Source of the DNA: Helicoverpa zea
Lineage: Eukaryota > Arthropoda > Insecta > Lepidoptera > Noctuidae
Assembly (NCBI RefSeq): GCF_022581195.2
Contig: NC_061482.1
Coordinates: 930,001 to 994,000 of the forward strand
Length of the DNA: 64,000 bases
Reading direction: 5' to 3'
Shown: positions 23,974-36,611 of the stretch, one piece after another
How positions within the stretch are numbered: the first letter of the stretch is position 1
How the letters are laid out: each line of letters starts with the position of its first letter
The notes under the pieces: model-generated
What the model was told of the DNA's origin: nothing
Databases searched by the model: none
The model's input: the letters and a program-made list of their open reading frames with translations, nothing else
Made by a program: the position numbers and the translations under genes

Positions 23974-25567
23974 AAACTACACTAACATTTTGACCGACTT
24001 AAGTTAAATTCAGTACAAAGATAGAAAGTAAAAAAGTTACTGTAAGCTTTTTTCAATGGCTTTGTAAAGTAACTCCCTAACGACTCGATAGAGACTGCAT
24101 ATAGCTAGCTCTTGTAACAGTGCCGAAGCCTTTGAAAAATATATTTCTATGTAATACAACTTTGCCATGCAACTTATGACAACTTATAAGACTTGTAGTT
24201 TTGCTGGAAATTGTAATTAACTGTTTTTATACCCTCCCTGACCCCGACCTCAGATTTCATGTAATTTATTTTTCTTATATATTTTGTCGTAATTTCTTCC
24301 TTTTCTGATGAATTTCATGTACTCATAAAGAGTTGCATACTTCATAGCATGATAGGAATACTACACCTTCATTTATTTTGCCGGATAATAACGTTTACTA
24401 TTTCATGATTCTCTCATGCCCGTTTATAATACGACCAATTGCCGATGTCAACCTATAGTAAATAAATACTTCTAAAGCTAATGCTAGGTAATTTAGTTGT
24501 AAGTTAATTTGCGCACCAAGAAAGTGAACTTGTAAAACTTATACTAGGCACTCTAGTACCTACCAGTATTTTTCCTTTTCCGTCCATGCACGTGACGTTT
24601 GATTCTACGCAGATCACATGCATTGCCAATTGCGAATACAATATGATTGCAATTGAAAAATGCATCACTTGATGACTTTACAATGTATGCATTCAAGTAC
24701 TGGTGGCAAAGTCCAGAAACCCTTTTTGTCCTGTTATTGCAAGTTCCTACATATTATTATTCTATTTGTATGTAGGTATATCTGTTCGTTTGAGTGTAAA
24801 TCAAGCTGCTCTTTGATAGGCGTTATTGAAATCAATTGAATGTTATTAAGGCACGGGAGAGTGACTGTATAGTGGTGGTTGACTCGTGAGAAAGGTTTTA
24901 ATACTTTTGGTACTAGCCGGTAATCTACATCTTAGTCATTTGGCCAAGGCTCATAAAAGGACGGCTTAAAACTATAAGTTCTATGAAAAAAAGCGAAATA
25001 AAACGTGACAATCTTAAAATTATTGATACTCAGACAACATTGTTATTACAGTTTAAGTGCATTTGTATGCATTCCTATTTAATTCTCAATAACAATATCA
25101 TTTTCCATCCAACACTTTATTTTTTCTCCTAATTTCGGCCCATAAAAATTCGAGCTGCAAATAAAACCGTAGGCCCAGTTAGTCTGATACGCAAACCCTA
25201 TTCAATTCAGCGTGGACTACATTTCTCAAATTGGGGTTACCGGGTTCCCTAATTTTTGTCCCGTTTCACCCTTCGCCGAGGGTGGAAAGCTCTCGCTTCG
25301 CTTTTCACCGCCCTATGCCCGGTTAATCGATAAATTCTAGATCTATATAAATGGTACTAGATTTGTTGTACTGCCGAGGGAGAAAATTGTTTTCATTTAA
25401 TTGGGATTTTTTGCGATTGAGCGGGGGATTTTATTTGAAAAGCTTGTATAGAGTCAAATCAGTCATCAAAGAGAGGTCAATCATAAGGTAAAGCAACGCT
25501 TGCCGTTGTCGATCCGTGGATTGGTGACCATCTTGTCGGGAAGAACGATAAACGGGTGGGTCCGGGT

Positions 25568-25690
25568 GTCATTTGTTGAACATCTTTAGCAGTCGTTACC
25601 GGTAGTCAGAAGCCAGACAGTCTGACAAGCAGTCTTACCAAGGGGAATCGGGTTGCCCGGGTAACTCGGAAGCAAGGAAGGATAGAAGTC
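25568..25690 (+). repeat. SINE-like repeat (GGCAGTCGTTAC family), 5' part
   Basis: GTTGAACATCTTTAGCAGTC, AGTCTTACCAAGGGG and GGGTTGCCCGGGTAACT match the first half of the copy at 45250-45449. The second half is missing. Confidence 0.6.
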
Positions 25691-26084
25691 ATCTCATTGA
25701 ACGAATATTTCAAACGGTTGCTTAAAATTATTTCTGAAACCAAATGCCCTTACAGCTAAATAAGTAAACCAGCTTGAATTGTTTCGAAATGAATTTTGAA
25801 GTGAAAATGTTTGATAGGTACGTGAAATTCTCCAATATATTATTACGTGTAACAGTAGATCTGTAGGCCTGTCTGTCTGTCAGACTGTCCGTAATCCGAA
25901 TAACCGCATTGTATGTGCCGCTCAAAGGTAATTCTGAATATGTACATATTAGTATTCCATCTCTTTGTAATCTGTCTGAAATATGGTGCGTTTCGAGCCA
26001 GTTAGAGAATTGGCACATTGACGGTTGCTGAAAATGGAGATACCTAGATCAAATGGACATAGCCTACAGCTTTATCCTAAATTC

Positions 26085-26420
26085 CCAATAGGCTTAATAT
26101 TTTCAAAATAAATAAAAAACCATGCTATTGGTTATCATTACAAGACATAACATCGCTACTTAATCTTTCACCATGACTTATTTTACTTAAATAATATCTA
26201 GGGTAACTTACTCCGGACCTGCGTTTAAGACAGTTTAACGTTCCGCATTACCTTATAATCTTTTCGAAATAAATCAATGTGAACGATATTTGGTTCCAAA
26301 TTACAAGACATCAAAATCGCTACTTATTCTCATAATTTTTCCCCATAAATGATTTTATCTAAATAATATCCTACCCAAGTTCGTACCTGTACTTGACACA
26401 GTTTAATTACTTTAATGCCT
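26085..26420 (+). repeat. diverged tandem duplication, ~175-bp units
   Basis: Both units contain ATTACAAGACATAACATCGCT or a close variant, then ACTTAAATAATATC or TCTAAATAATATC, then CAGTTTAA, in the same order. No coding frame. Age is suggested by the many differences. Confidence 0.55.
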
Positions 26421-27471
26421 GGAATGTCTCTATCTTACATCTGCATACTCCATGCATCTCCTTCGAGCTGTGTGGGTTGAATGAAACGCTACCCCCCCGC
26501 CTCACCCTTCACCCCGCCCCCTCTGACGTCTATAGTACTTACTTTATAGCAATTAAAATCCAATCTGAGTAATTTCACCTCTGACTCCTGTGTTTATGAC
26601 AAATCTTGCGGTAATGTACCGAGAAGTTCTTTGAAAGAACTTCCATATGTGCTTATTAGAAGTTTATTAGTTTTGTTTTCTTGTGTTTTCATTAAAGTAT
26701 GGAAACAGGCTGCTTTGTGCACCTAATGAGCGTTCCTTTGTGCGTTTATAAGTAAGGTATTAACTTTCAAAGTTGCATTAAAAATTAAAAATCATCAACT
26801 GAGTAATTTTAAAGTGAAATAGTAACTAAAATACTGTGTATTTCCCTCCCCTTCTCGTACAAAGAATTGGTATTTCCGTAATTCCTTTTTCAGCGAGAAA
26901 TGTATTTCCTTTGTCATACCAGATTGAAACATGGCTACTTTTATTATTCGGCGAAGTCTTCAAAAAGACCTTTCGTAAAAAAATATCGAAGAATTTCCGT
27001 CCTCACTCAAAGCTACAGATTCAGAAAATGCAACTAACAAAATTCCAGTTCAATACCGTACACTTTGGTTACAGACCAACCTACGTGCATATTCCAAAAA
27101 ACCAAATCTCTGTGCCTACTGCAACACAAAAAAAAAAAAACAAGTTTTTTACCGTACCTAGGTACCATAAATTGAATTCTAAAAATCACGGTTTTCAGAC
27201 CCGCATCAAATGTTCGCTACCGTTTCAATATATCACTCGGCTTGTTCTAGGTAGCTAGGTAGGTTGCAACACGGGTCGGTAGAATCAATATGGCGCCTAG
27301 CACAATAACACGACTGATAGGCACTAAGATATTAATCCCAGTAGCAGGTATCAGAAATCAGTGTATTGTTATTGAGTACCAATCATAGGACAGGTCAACC
27401 GAATATCGATGACTAGCCGTTTCTCGCGTATTCACCCGCTTCCCACGCGAGTTTGTATCCATACATAGTTA

Positions 27472-27732
27472 AAAATACCCGACTGCACACTAAAAAAAGA
27501 GTAAAACAAGCCCCACAATAATATTTAATTTATAAATATTGATGGAAAGCATCGCAGGCGGGGACCAACAGAGGCTTATTTATAGCCATTTCGGTTGTGC
27601 ACCATTTAGCAGAATTTTCGTTGGTGGCGGTCACGGTGGTCCCCGCCTGCGATGCTTTCCATCAATATTTATAAATTAAATATTATTGTGGGGCTTGTTT
27701 TACTCTTTTTTTAGTGTGCAGTCGGGTATTTT
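27472..27732. mobile_element. MITE with perfect 96-bp inverted repeats
   Basis: The arms 27472-27567 and 27637-27732 are exact complements by eye, starting AAAATACCCGACTGCACAC. The 69-base loop is unique. Perfect arms argue for recent insertion or arm homogenisation. No target duplication was recognised and no coding sequence is present. Confidence 0.85.
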
Positions 27733-27901
27733 GTTTTTTTAATAATAATTCTTTTATTTATAACTTTTTAGCTGTTTTTATTTAACGAAAATGTTGTAGA
27801 TGTAGAAGACTATGTATATGTAAGTACCATTTTAAATTATTTCGACGACATTTGGCTTTAGATTACGAGTGATGTTACTCCGCAACATAAAGAAGATGGA
27901 T

Positions 27902-29213
27902 CAAAATTGCCCCACGTCCTATAACAATGTGACGTATCTCAAAAAAAAGATAAAAATGTTTAAAAAAATATGGCATACTCTCTAATTCATTTTTTTTACA
28001 CCTTCATACGAAAAAAATGCTTTAAAAATTGTTCAGGCGCTGTTATGAAAACGTCGTTCATAGAACTATTAATGGACTATTTTATTAAATTGTTTTTTTT
28101 TTTGTTTGATAGAGTATACTTCACAGGTGGTCCCATAATCATCAGGTCAGGATCTGATAATGGAAACCCTGAGAAATTCAGGGCAACTTTTGAAAGTTGT
28201 AGGCATGCGCAGAATAAAAACTTGACTATAAGGTGTATGTCTTATAACAATATGCAACAGTGAGGATTTGGAGCTGACCTGATGATGGAAACGAAAGAAG
28301 GTCGAGGGAACTCGACAACTGAATATGTGAACTACCTCGTGTTTGGGCTTGTATTATTTGTATTGAATAGACCTTTGCAACAGTGGAGGTTTGGAGCTGA
28401 TCTGATGATGGAGACCAGAGAAGGGCGAGGGAACTCGACAACTGAATATGTGAACTACCTCGTGTTTGGGCTTATATTATTCGTATTGATGAGAACTTTC
28501 CACTTATGCGGATAGTGACACTGAAAAGCCAAAAAAAAAAAAAAAAACTTTTTACAATAAAATAAAACAGACTCCCGAAAAAAACTATTCTTAGGAGCAT
28601 CGGCCTAGAAGTCGGTGGGGATATAAACTTAAGTACATCCATTAGACACCGACTTCTGAGGTAGTTTACATATTTTGTTGTCGAGTCCTCCCGACCTTCT
28701 CTGGTCTTCATCATCAGATCAGCTCCAAACCTTCACTGTTGCAAAGGTCTATTCAATACAAATAATACAAGCCCAAACACGAGGTAGTTTACATATTCAG
28801 TTGTCGAGTTCCCTCGACCTTCTTTCGTCTCCATCATCAGGTTAGCTCCGAATCTTCACTGTTGCATAGTGTTATAAGACATACATCTTATAGTCAAGTA
28901 TTTATCCTGCGCATGCCTACAACTTTCAAAAGTTGCCCTGAATTTCTCAGGGTTTCCATCATCAGATCCTAACCTGATGATTATGGGACCACCTGTGAGG
29001 TATACCCTATCAAACAAAAAAATAATTTAATAAAATAGTCCATTCATACTACTATGAACGATGTTTTCATAGCAGCGCCTGAACAATTTTTAAAGCATTT
29101 TTTTCGTATGAAGGTGTAAAAAAAATGAATTAGAGAGTATGCCATATTTTTTTAAACATTTTTATCTTTTTTTTGAGATACGTCACATTGTTATAGGACG
29201 TGGGGCAATTTTG
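27902..29213. mobile_element. 1.3-kb fold-back element
   Basis: A long inverted repeat: CAAAATTGCCCCACGTCC at the left mirrors GGACGTGGGGCAATTTTG at the right, and arms of about 600 bases align throughout with small indels. Each arm holds a duplicated unit of about 123 bases (starts at 28255 and 28378 in the left arm) with GATGATGGAGACCAGAGAAG and CCTCGTGTTTGGGCTT. The unpaired centre is around 28505-28640. Flanking AAAGAAGATGGATC and its mirror suggest the element may reach about 27889-29240. The open frames in it are shadows of the duplicated unit, with no known domain. Confidence 0.8.
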
Positions 29214-31175
29214 TATGGATTGTGATCCGTCTTCTTTACCGCCAATCTGGACTGTTGGTAGTGAAGAAGAAAAAGAATTAGGTGAGTCATTACTGCTGAA
29301 GACCGTCAACGACGTGTGCCCTTATGCGTGTGCCCGCATTCGGGCTGTATACTTGAGCATATCCCCCTCCGCACCGCGCCGCGCGCCGCATGCCAGGCCA
29401 CGCCCTATCTTTTTGCTTGCTAACGCATGAGTTGCTTTGCGTTGACGCAGAATTAACATGTTCCCGTGGGAATTTTGAGAAAAAACGTATCCTATATTAA
29501 TTATTACTCCCGTGATTGAAATGAATCTAATGATACCGCATACATATTTTTTTAAAGGGAATTTTGAAAAAATATCCCGTGGGACTTTTAGGATAAAATG
29601 TATCCTATGACACTCCCGTAATCAAGACAAATCTAACGATACCTCATACATCAAAATCCATCAAGCCGTTTAGGCTACAGGAGGTCACAAAGGAACAGAC
29701 ATACATACATACTTACATACACTCGAAAAACATTACCCTCCTTCTTTGGCAGTCGGGTAAAAATACAGCCGATGTCACCCTGGGATAGTTTAACAGAACT
29801 TTCCCATATCATAAAATAAAATATTAAATTAGTGCAGTCGTTTTTGAGCAAACAAACAAAAATATTTTTCTTCTTAACCTGAATTTGAGTGCTTGTAAAA
29901 TAGTTATTACAAACGCAGCACTTTCTACGGTTAACCTTTTGATGGGTGACCATTTCCTTACGCCATTTTAACGTTCTCTGTGCCTCAGGGAACACGTAAA
30001 GCTGTCGGTCCTGTGCCTAATTTCTGCTGGTGTCAGACTGGCTCCCATTGGAATATGGGAGTATGGGAATAGAGAATACATTTGCACTCGAAACACAATT
30101 GCATTTGTGCATTTATTTGGCACTACATTGTGTGCCTAAACTTTAAATTTCGTATGAGCTAGTGAATTATATAAAGGTAACTTAACTAACATATATTTGT
30201 AGAAAAGTGTCCTAATTAGGTATTGTGCGTGAATTGCTTACCAATATGTAAATACATTTTGATATTTGAATGAAATAGATAACATTGTTAATGTAGGTAT
30301 CGAAACTGGGTATTTCCAAAGAAAATACATATGTAATAGATATGCAAATACGTAATAATGACTTAAGATATTATTTAATCCCAAAATCGGCCAAACTCGT
30401 CACTGTCCGTAATACCGCGATAAGATGAAGTTAATTACTATCGTAAACAATGTTATAGGTATGCACACAACTTGCGAAATACAGGTACGTAAATATTACA
30501 TAACATTAATAAAACAATAAGTTTAAAAACATTGTTATTGAAGAATTAACAGTTTTTTTTATGGGAAACTTATTCTTCATTCTCCTTTCGGATGTTTTAT
30601 ATGATGCATTAATTATAATATTGGTTTCGAGAAGCCGAGTTAATACATTTAATTTCTGATTTCACACTAATGGAAATGTTAATTTTCCTAGCCTTACAGT
30701 TCTCGTTATAATAGTGGTAAAAGGTGATTTTAAAAGGAGAAAACAATTTTCATCCTTTTGTAACAGCCATTTTATAACGTGAGCAAAACAAGTCGTTCGC
30801 TGCACTGACACAATAGTTCAATAATAAAATGGATTCTACGATAAAAGTGACAAAATAAAACTGTTATAACCATTGGATTTATGTACTGATTGCACTCTTT
30901 AAGATGAATCTGAGGAACTTTCTTCTATGTAAATGGAAATAAAAGTCCGTCATTAGCTTTGCTACGAAAACTTACAAAAAGTATACTCACCTACAAGTTT
31001 TAAATAAACAAAATCTATACACATCCCAAAACTGTCGGTCCGACCATCCATAGCCGCGGGGAGTCGGGAACCGGCGGATTTATAATAGATTCCCACGAAT
31101 TTCCTGAAAACTGCCACTTCCAAAAGCCGAAGTAACATGTGCTAGTCCACTTGTCAAATGCCTATTTTAATTCAT

Positions 31176-31500
31176 CTTCCGAACCTTTTCCCAACTATGT
31201 TGGGGTCGGTTACCAGTCTAACCCGATGCGGCTGGCCTTTTTTAACGTCGCAAAAATCATAAATTGACCCCTTCCGCTGTGGGTTAGCAGTGGTGAGGGA
31301 GTGCCAGACTCTTACTGACTAAAAACCGTCGTGTTCCGTCGTAGGCCTTTTATGTACCAGGGCCCCCTTAGACTTATACAAGGAGCGACTTACCTCCTCA
31401 ACCCAGTTACCCGGGCAACCAAATACCCCTGGGTTAGTAGTAGACTGGTTGTCAGACATACTGACTTCTGACTACCCGTAACGACTGCCAAAGATGTTCA
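31176..31500 (-). repeat. composite SINE carrying an LINE-tail insertion
   Basis: Minus-strand GGCAGTCGTTAC-family repeat: AACTATGTTGGGGTCGG at its 3' part, ACCCAGTTACCCGGGCAACC in the middle, ACGACTGCCAAAGATGTTC at its head. About 31240-31375 is foreign and resembles the R1-like 3' UTR of 14109-14305 in reverse. The head ends 23 bases before the exon at 31524. Confidence 0.6.
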
Positions 31501-31523
31501 ATGACAGCCTATTTTTATTTTAG

Positions 31524-31645
31524 ATCAGTGGAGCTGCGGTACGAGAGAGACTCGGAGTACGAGGGAATACCGACGGTGAGGTTCGCCGCAAACGAGTGGC
31601 TGTTGGATAATGATGACGGATGCTTCTGTCTGAACGTCACCAGAG
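31524..31645 (+). CDS. CD36-family receptor, visible exon 3 of 6
   Basis: 122 bases, completing the split arginine codon and ending with one base of a glycine codon. Acceptor TTTTTATTTTAG, donor GTGAGA. Encodes SVELRYERDSEYEGIPTVRF and DNDDGCFCLNVTR, with cysteines matching CD36 Cys311 and Cys313 and an NVT glycosylation site. Confidence 0.9.
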
Positions 31646-32223
31646 GTGAGACCTAGTTCGTTTTATTAAATGCTTGTTTTAGTACTAGGTATGGTTAAAA
31701 CTTGGAGTCCGTTTGTTACAATTTTCCTGGAATTTGGTTACCATGGGGAAATGAAGGTGTGAGAAATTGTTCAAACGGATCGCGAGTGAAACCGCAGGAA
31801 TACAAATAGTCAATATGTACTCGCACCTTCATTTAATATATTTGCACGCTATTTTATAGAGGGCATGATGAAACTGTGACTATTATAGTAATTTTTTGCT
31901 ATTATAGTTCGGCCATTCAGAGAATGCGTTCCTGACACGTCGCGATTGAACTGACGACGTAACTTTGCAATGGCGTTGCAGTTACGATAAAAATATTTTT
32001 GCTGGTTGTTTACCGTTTTAACAATTGAGGAGCATTAAAACAACATTATTATATCAATAATCAATGAATGTTATTACGTCGTCAGTTCAATCGCGACGTG
32101 TCAGGAACGCATTCTCTGAATGGCCGAACAGTGAATAGCCGCTCTTGAGTTTTAAGTGGAGTAACTAACACGACTTTTTCTTTTATATTATATAAGATTT
32201 GATCATAATGCTATTGATTGCAG
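31646..32223 (+). other. receptor intron, 0.6 kb
   Basis: The shortest visible intron. Nearly half is the MITE at 31907-32129. The 70 bases after it (GAGTAACTAACACGACTTTT) resemble a SINE 3' end like that at 16210-16240, close to the next acceptor. Confidence 0.7.
31907..32129. mobile_element. MITE, deletion derivative of 57489-58452
   Basis: Inverted ends GTTCGGCCATTCAGAGAATG and its complement, with the outer ~55 bases paired. Positions 31907-32074 are identical by eye to 57489-57656. Such identity between distant copies implies recent spread. Confidence 0.85.
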
Positions 32224-32283
32224 GAATCAACAGGGATGACGGCTGTCTGCTCCGAGGAGCAATGGAGTTGTATACATGTGTGG
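32224..32283 (+). CDS. CD36-family receptor, visible exon 4 of 6
   Basis: 60 bases, one of the smallest exons, completing a split glycine and ending in the first base of another. Acceptor TTGCAG, donor GTAAGT. Encodes INRDDGCLLRGAMELYTCV, with cysteines matching CD36 Cys322 and Cys333. The open frame that runs past 32283 is intron read-through. Confidence 0.85.
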
Positions 32284-34332
32284 GTAAGTTATCACATTCT
32301 ATACTATATACTAGCGACCCTGTCGCACGGGATAACACTATTTCCCCACTATTTAATGTATGTTATTATACATTTAAATCTTCCTCTTTAATCACTCTAT
32401 GTATTAAAAAAAACCACATGAAAATCGGTGGCGTAGTTTTGAAGATTTAAGCGTACAAAGGGACTCGGGGAGTAGGGATAGTGGACAGAAAAAGCGACTT
32501 TGTTTTATACTATGTGTGTATGTATGTATATACCAAACGTGCCCAACAGCCTTTGTGGGATTTTTCGAAAAAGGTTCGAACACAAAGAAATGAACATAGA
32601 TGGATTAAAAAAAGTATTTTAGCATCGGAAAATCTCTGTGCCGTTCCAACCACAAAAGGGAGTCCTTTGCTGATTTCATATACCTATGGAATAATCCATG
32701 GAGGACCACAATATATACTTTTTTTATCTTTGTATAGGTTGACAATATGAAGGTGAGTTGGCCGTATTTTTTTAACATCGAAACCTTACATGACTGGGAT
32801 CTAAAATCTAAAACGTCCATTGCTGAACATAGGTTTCCCCTTTGCTTTGTAAAAGGACCGGCTGTAAGCAGCTTGTGTTCATCGCATGCCTGTAATCTTT
32901 GCCTCCATTCAATAATTTCTTACTTTTGTCTATTTTATTAATTATTCTAAGAATAAATAGATAAATTAGACTTTACATTACTTTAAAGTAAACTAGTACA
33001 CAAAGTATAAAGTTAAATTTAGGCGTCGAAAGTCTTCATCGATGTCACCCTGCCGCTTACTATTCAGCATGCAGAATATTTGAATGCAGTCTATTAGCTT
33101 AAGTTCGTACTGAAAGTGATGTGAAGACCTTTACATGTTCATCATAATTATAATAGAATATTTCTTCCTAGTTCGACATAACTGGTTCGATGAGTCTCCG
33201 ATAACAAAATGCTTTTGTTTCCTGGTGTCAAGTTAGTTTAGGCTGACCTTTCTGGTGCCTGATTATTACCTAATTATAACTTTATTATACAGTATGCAGG
33301 TATTCCAATTTTAATAATAAGAAGTCATATTTTTGATTGTCACCTCCGAAATATGTTATTTATTACAATGAGGCGCTATGAAATTGATATTTGAAGCATG
33401 ATCGAACGCTTTTAACTGCGGATAGCTACAACCTATATTTACGTTATTTGCATTATATATTTCAATTTTACATATGTAATTCATATGGAACTCATTTCCA
33501 ATTTCTAAAAGCGATAGCGATAGCAACTCGACTATGGCAAAAAAGAAGGGCGATTATGGTATCAAATCTACGTACTTATTGGTGCAGCAAAAGTATATTT
33601 ATAAGCAATAAAGTTACTATAAACACTATTGCTGTTTCCTACTACAGTTTTCAATACAGAAATAGCACAAACTTTATGTGTTGTACAAGTTACTCTTGAG
33701 AACACTGCAATATACCTTGTTTGCAATATTATTCTATTTTTATTGAATCCTACGGCACCCAGCACTAACCGCAGTTTCATCAGCAGTCGAACAAACAAAC
33801 AAACGTACTTCCAATTTTATAAATGTACAAAACGAACGCTTTTCAATTGATTGGCTAGAACAATATTTTGTTTTAATTAATCAAAACTATTACTAAACTG
33901 CTCTCACCCTTTTTTCCATCCATACAAAATATCAACCTAATATTTGCGCTATAAACCGTGCAATGGACAATTAAAATAATTAAAATTAAAATTTGTTTAA
34001 GAAACCTTCAAAGCACATTTCCATTTAATAAGAGTGTATCATATTAATATCAACTAATTGCTCCGGCTTAGTTTAAAGACATCGTAATAACGAAAAAGCC
34101 AATCTTATAGCTCATATCGTTATTATTAAATAACTCATTTAATAAGCGTTCTTTTATGATAAACTTACAGCTGAGAACTAATTGGCTTTGCTTTTCTCAT
34201 TTCATTATACAACTCATTTTCGATCTAGAATATTAATCACATGGTTCGCCGATACTATTCTTACAAACATCGTACCTATATATATGCTTAACTAACTCTG
34301 TCTGTCCGTTGCATTTTTACTAAAAAGCGCTA

Positions 34333-34628
34333 CATCATCATCATAAGACTTTATATCGTCCCATTACCTACTGGGCTGCGGCCTCCTCTCACGAAGAGAA
34401 GAATTCAGCGTTAATCACCACGCTTGCTCAATGCGGGTTGATGATTTCAGACTTTCTAGCCCAGATTTCCTCGAGATGTTTCTTCACCTTTTGTTTAATT
34501 AGTCACTGGTGTCTTTTTACATAGAAAGTATATACAAACTTTTCTTAAGTTTCATTATCATTTGCCTGACGTGGTATCGAACTCATACTTGCTTAGTTAG
34601 GGCTTTGCCCACTAGACCACCACGACTA
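34333..34628 (-). repeat. tRNA-derived SINE
   Basis: On the minus strand the head has a good RNA polymerase III A box (TGGTCTAGTGG, 34609-34619) followed 27 bases later by a B-box match (AGTTCGATACC, 34572-34582). The tail ends in an ATG/GAT-rich tract near 34333-34345. Box order and spacing fit a SINE promoter. The promoter has one off-consensus base in box B. Confidence 0.75.
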
Positions 34629-35035
34629 CTACTAAAACTGTCAACCGATAATTATAAATAAAATTTTGTTTACACACAGATATTTTCTAAAGCTTAAAAC
34701 AGGACAAAGACTACATTTTATCCGGCTATAGGAAGTTCTTTACCCAGGACACAGGCAGAACTGTGTGGAACAGCTAGTTTTCGTAAAGCGCAAGCATCAA
34801 ATCATTTTCTTATGCTCTCGGAAAATATTATAATCCTTTGATCTGAGAGGAAATTGGTTTGCGGCGATCAGTTGACAGGCGCGCTGATGGAACACTATTA
34901 TTGAGAACTAGAGCCTTTGTGCAGGCTCCTAACTTTCATGACGGGGATTTAAAATAAATGGATTATAATTATTCTAAGGTCGGTTTTCTTCTTAAAAGAT
35001 AGACGATAACGGTTATATCTGTATTTTACAAGTAC

Positions 35036-35175
35036 TAGCTTCTGCCCGCGGCTTCTCTGGCGTTGTGTGTTGATAAAAAGTAGCCTATATTTTAATCTAG
35101 GGTACCACATACCAAACTTCAACCAAATCGTTTTTGCATGAAAGCGTAGAAAATAAAACGGATAGTAAGATATAC
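35036..35175 (+). repeat. SINE-like repeat (CTAGCTTCCGC family)
   Basis: CTAGCTTCTGCCCGCGGCTT, TTGATAAAAAGTAGCCTA and CAACCAAATCGTTTTTGC match the copy at 40187-40346. Confidence 0.65.
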
Positions 35176-35365
35176 TATATCTGATATAGAGGTATATTGT
35201 AGGATTTTTATGCGGTAAGTAAGTATTTGGTAATAATCAGGATGAGGAAGTTAAATAGGCTGTCGGGCCATTGAACGACTGGTACCTAGGTACTCCACTG
35301 CATCCGGATACACTGGACGCCGACACCAACATGGCACGGAAGCGGCTAGACAAACAATGATTTTT

Positions 35366-35652
35366 AGGGTTCCGTACCCAGAGGGTAAAACGGGACCCTA
35401 TTGTTTTCGCTCCTCTGTCCATCCATCCGTCTGTCACCAGGCTGTATCTCATGAACCGTGATAGTTAGAGAGTTGAAATTTTCACAGATGATTTATTTCT
35501 GTTGCGGTTTAAGTAACAACAAATACTGCTAAATATAATAAAACTAGAATAAAATAAATATTTTTGGGGGCTCCCATACAACAAACGTGATTTTTTTACT
35601 CTGGTACGGAACCCTTCGTTCGCGAGTCCGACTCGCACTTGGCCGGTTTTTT
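35366..35652. repeat. GGTTCCGTAC repeat ending CTTGGCCGGTTTTT
   Basis: Starts AGGGTTCCGTACCCAGAGGG and ends GGTACGGAACCCTTCG followed by CCGACTCGCACTTGGCCGG. This combination is frequent in moth genomes and is probably the 3' portion of a LINE. A trace of its end occurs at 41080-41098. No coding frame. Confidence 0.6.
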
Positions 35653-36004
35653 AGTTTTGGTAACCTATTTGCAATAATCTGTAATAGGGATGTAGACAGT
35701 ACATTCACAGCCTTGATTAGGTGTAATTAACATATGACAATTACCCATAGCACTTGGATATTATCAGAGCTATGCAACAAAGGCATTCAAATGACTGCTA
35801 TGCAAGCTATCGGGCTAATTAGACGAGTCGAATGAGATGGCCAGATATGTCTACGTTTAACTAGATCTACAGGTAAAGTCGACCTTGCTCGAGATTTTCT
35901 TGCGAAACCAGCTTTTTTCTAGGCTCGTGTAGTCCTTTTGACTTATCCTGAAATGAAAATAATCTTGTCAGTTTTATGAATTTAAGACATAATCGTCAAC
36001 CCTG

Positions 36005-36095
36005 ATTGGCGGAAAGAGTCAAAAGATCGAGAAGTGTGGAGACAATATGGGGAGGCCTTTGCCCAGCAGTGGGACAATACCGACTAAGAAAAAAA
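36005..36095 (+). pseudogene. LINE ORF2 C-terminal fragment
   Basis: Reads PDWRKESKDREVWRQYGEAF then AQQWDNTD and a stop. This is the same protein end as the minus-strand fragment at 6931-7012 (GEAYVQQW), from a CR1/RTE-type LINE. Only this tail is present. Confidence 0.75.
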
Positions 36096-36611
36096 TAATA
36101 TAATCATCAGTAAGTAATCTATAACGTTGCGCGCTTGTTTCCTAAGATTAAATCAGGATATAAGTACAACCGCATGTTACTTATGCCCGTAAAAAATGCA
36201 CTCATGTTAAATTTACTACTTTAGTAGGTACTATTTCACTGGGTATGTATTTAATTTGAAAACACCACTAGCAATAAAGTCACTATTGGCATTTTTGCTG
36301 TAAATACTATCAAATTCTCACAGTTCTGCCGAGTAGTAAACTATTCTTCTAAGTTCTAACATCTTATATGACGCGAGTAAAACCCCGCGGCAACACTAAG
36401 CTGGTTTATAAATATCTAGTGAGCAATCCAGGGGCAATATCATTTGTTAAAAACAGTTGATTGATAACAATTCACTGATTAAATATTATAGTATGCAAAT
36501 AAGTTTTTCTGTCATATAATTAATATTTTCGATGATCTTTAACTAAAGATAAATCATCAAGAACATCTCATTAGTGATGTAAGAGCTATTTAAAAGAGTG
36601 ACGTCATTGAT

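Larger units (their letters stand above)
20872..31523 (+). other. receptor intron, 10.7 kb
   Basis: Contains, in order: a CGGCCGA-family copy (20978-21115), two short palindromes (21205-21372), a Harbinger-like element (22977-23802), another CGGCCGA copy (23812-23973), a SINE-like fragment (25568-25690), a diverged tandem duplication (26085-26420), a perfect inverted repeat (27472-27732), a 1.3-kb fold-back (27902-29213), a repeat with an ACATACATAC tract (29455-29765) and a composite SINE (31176-31500). 21400-22970, 24000-25560 and 29770-31150 show no gene. The 140-residue open frame at 26836-27258 has no recognisable domain. Confidence 0.7.

Noticed and set aside
26836..27258. 140-residue plus-strand open frame, the longest unassigned one
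   Set aside because: No recognisable domain or signal peptide, AT-biased Lys/Phe/Gln-rich composition, no sign of a promoter or splice context. Probably chance in AT-rich DNA.
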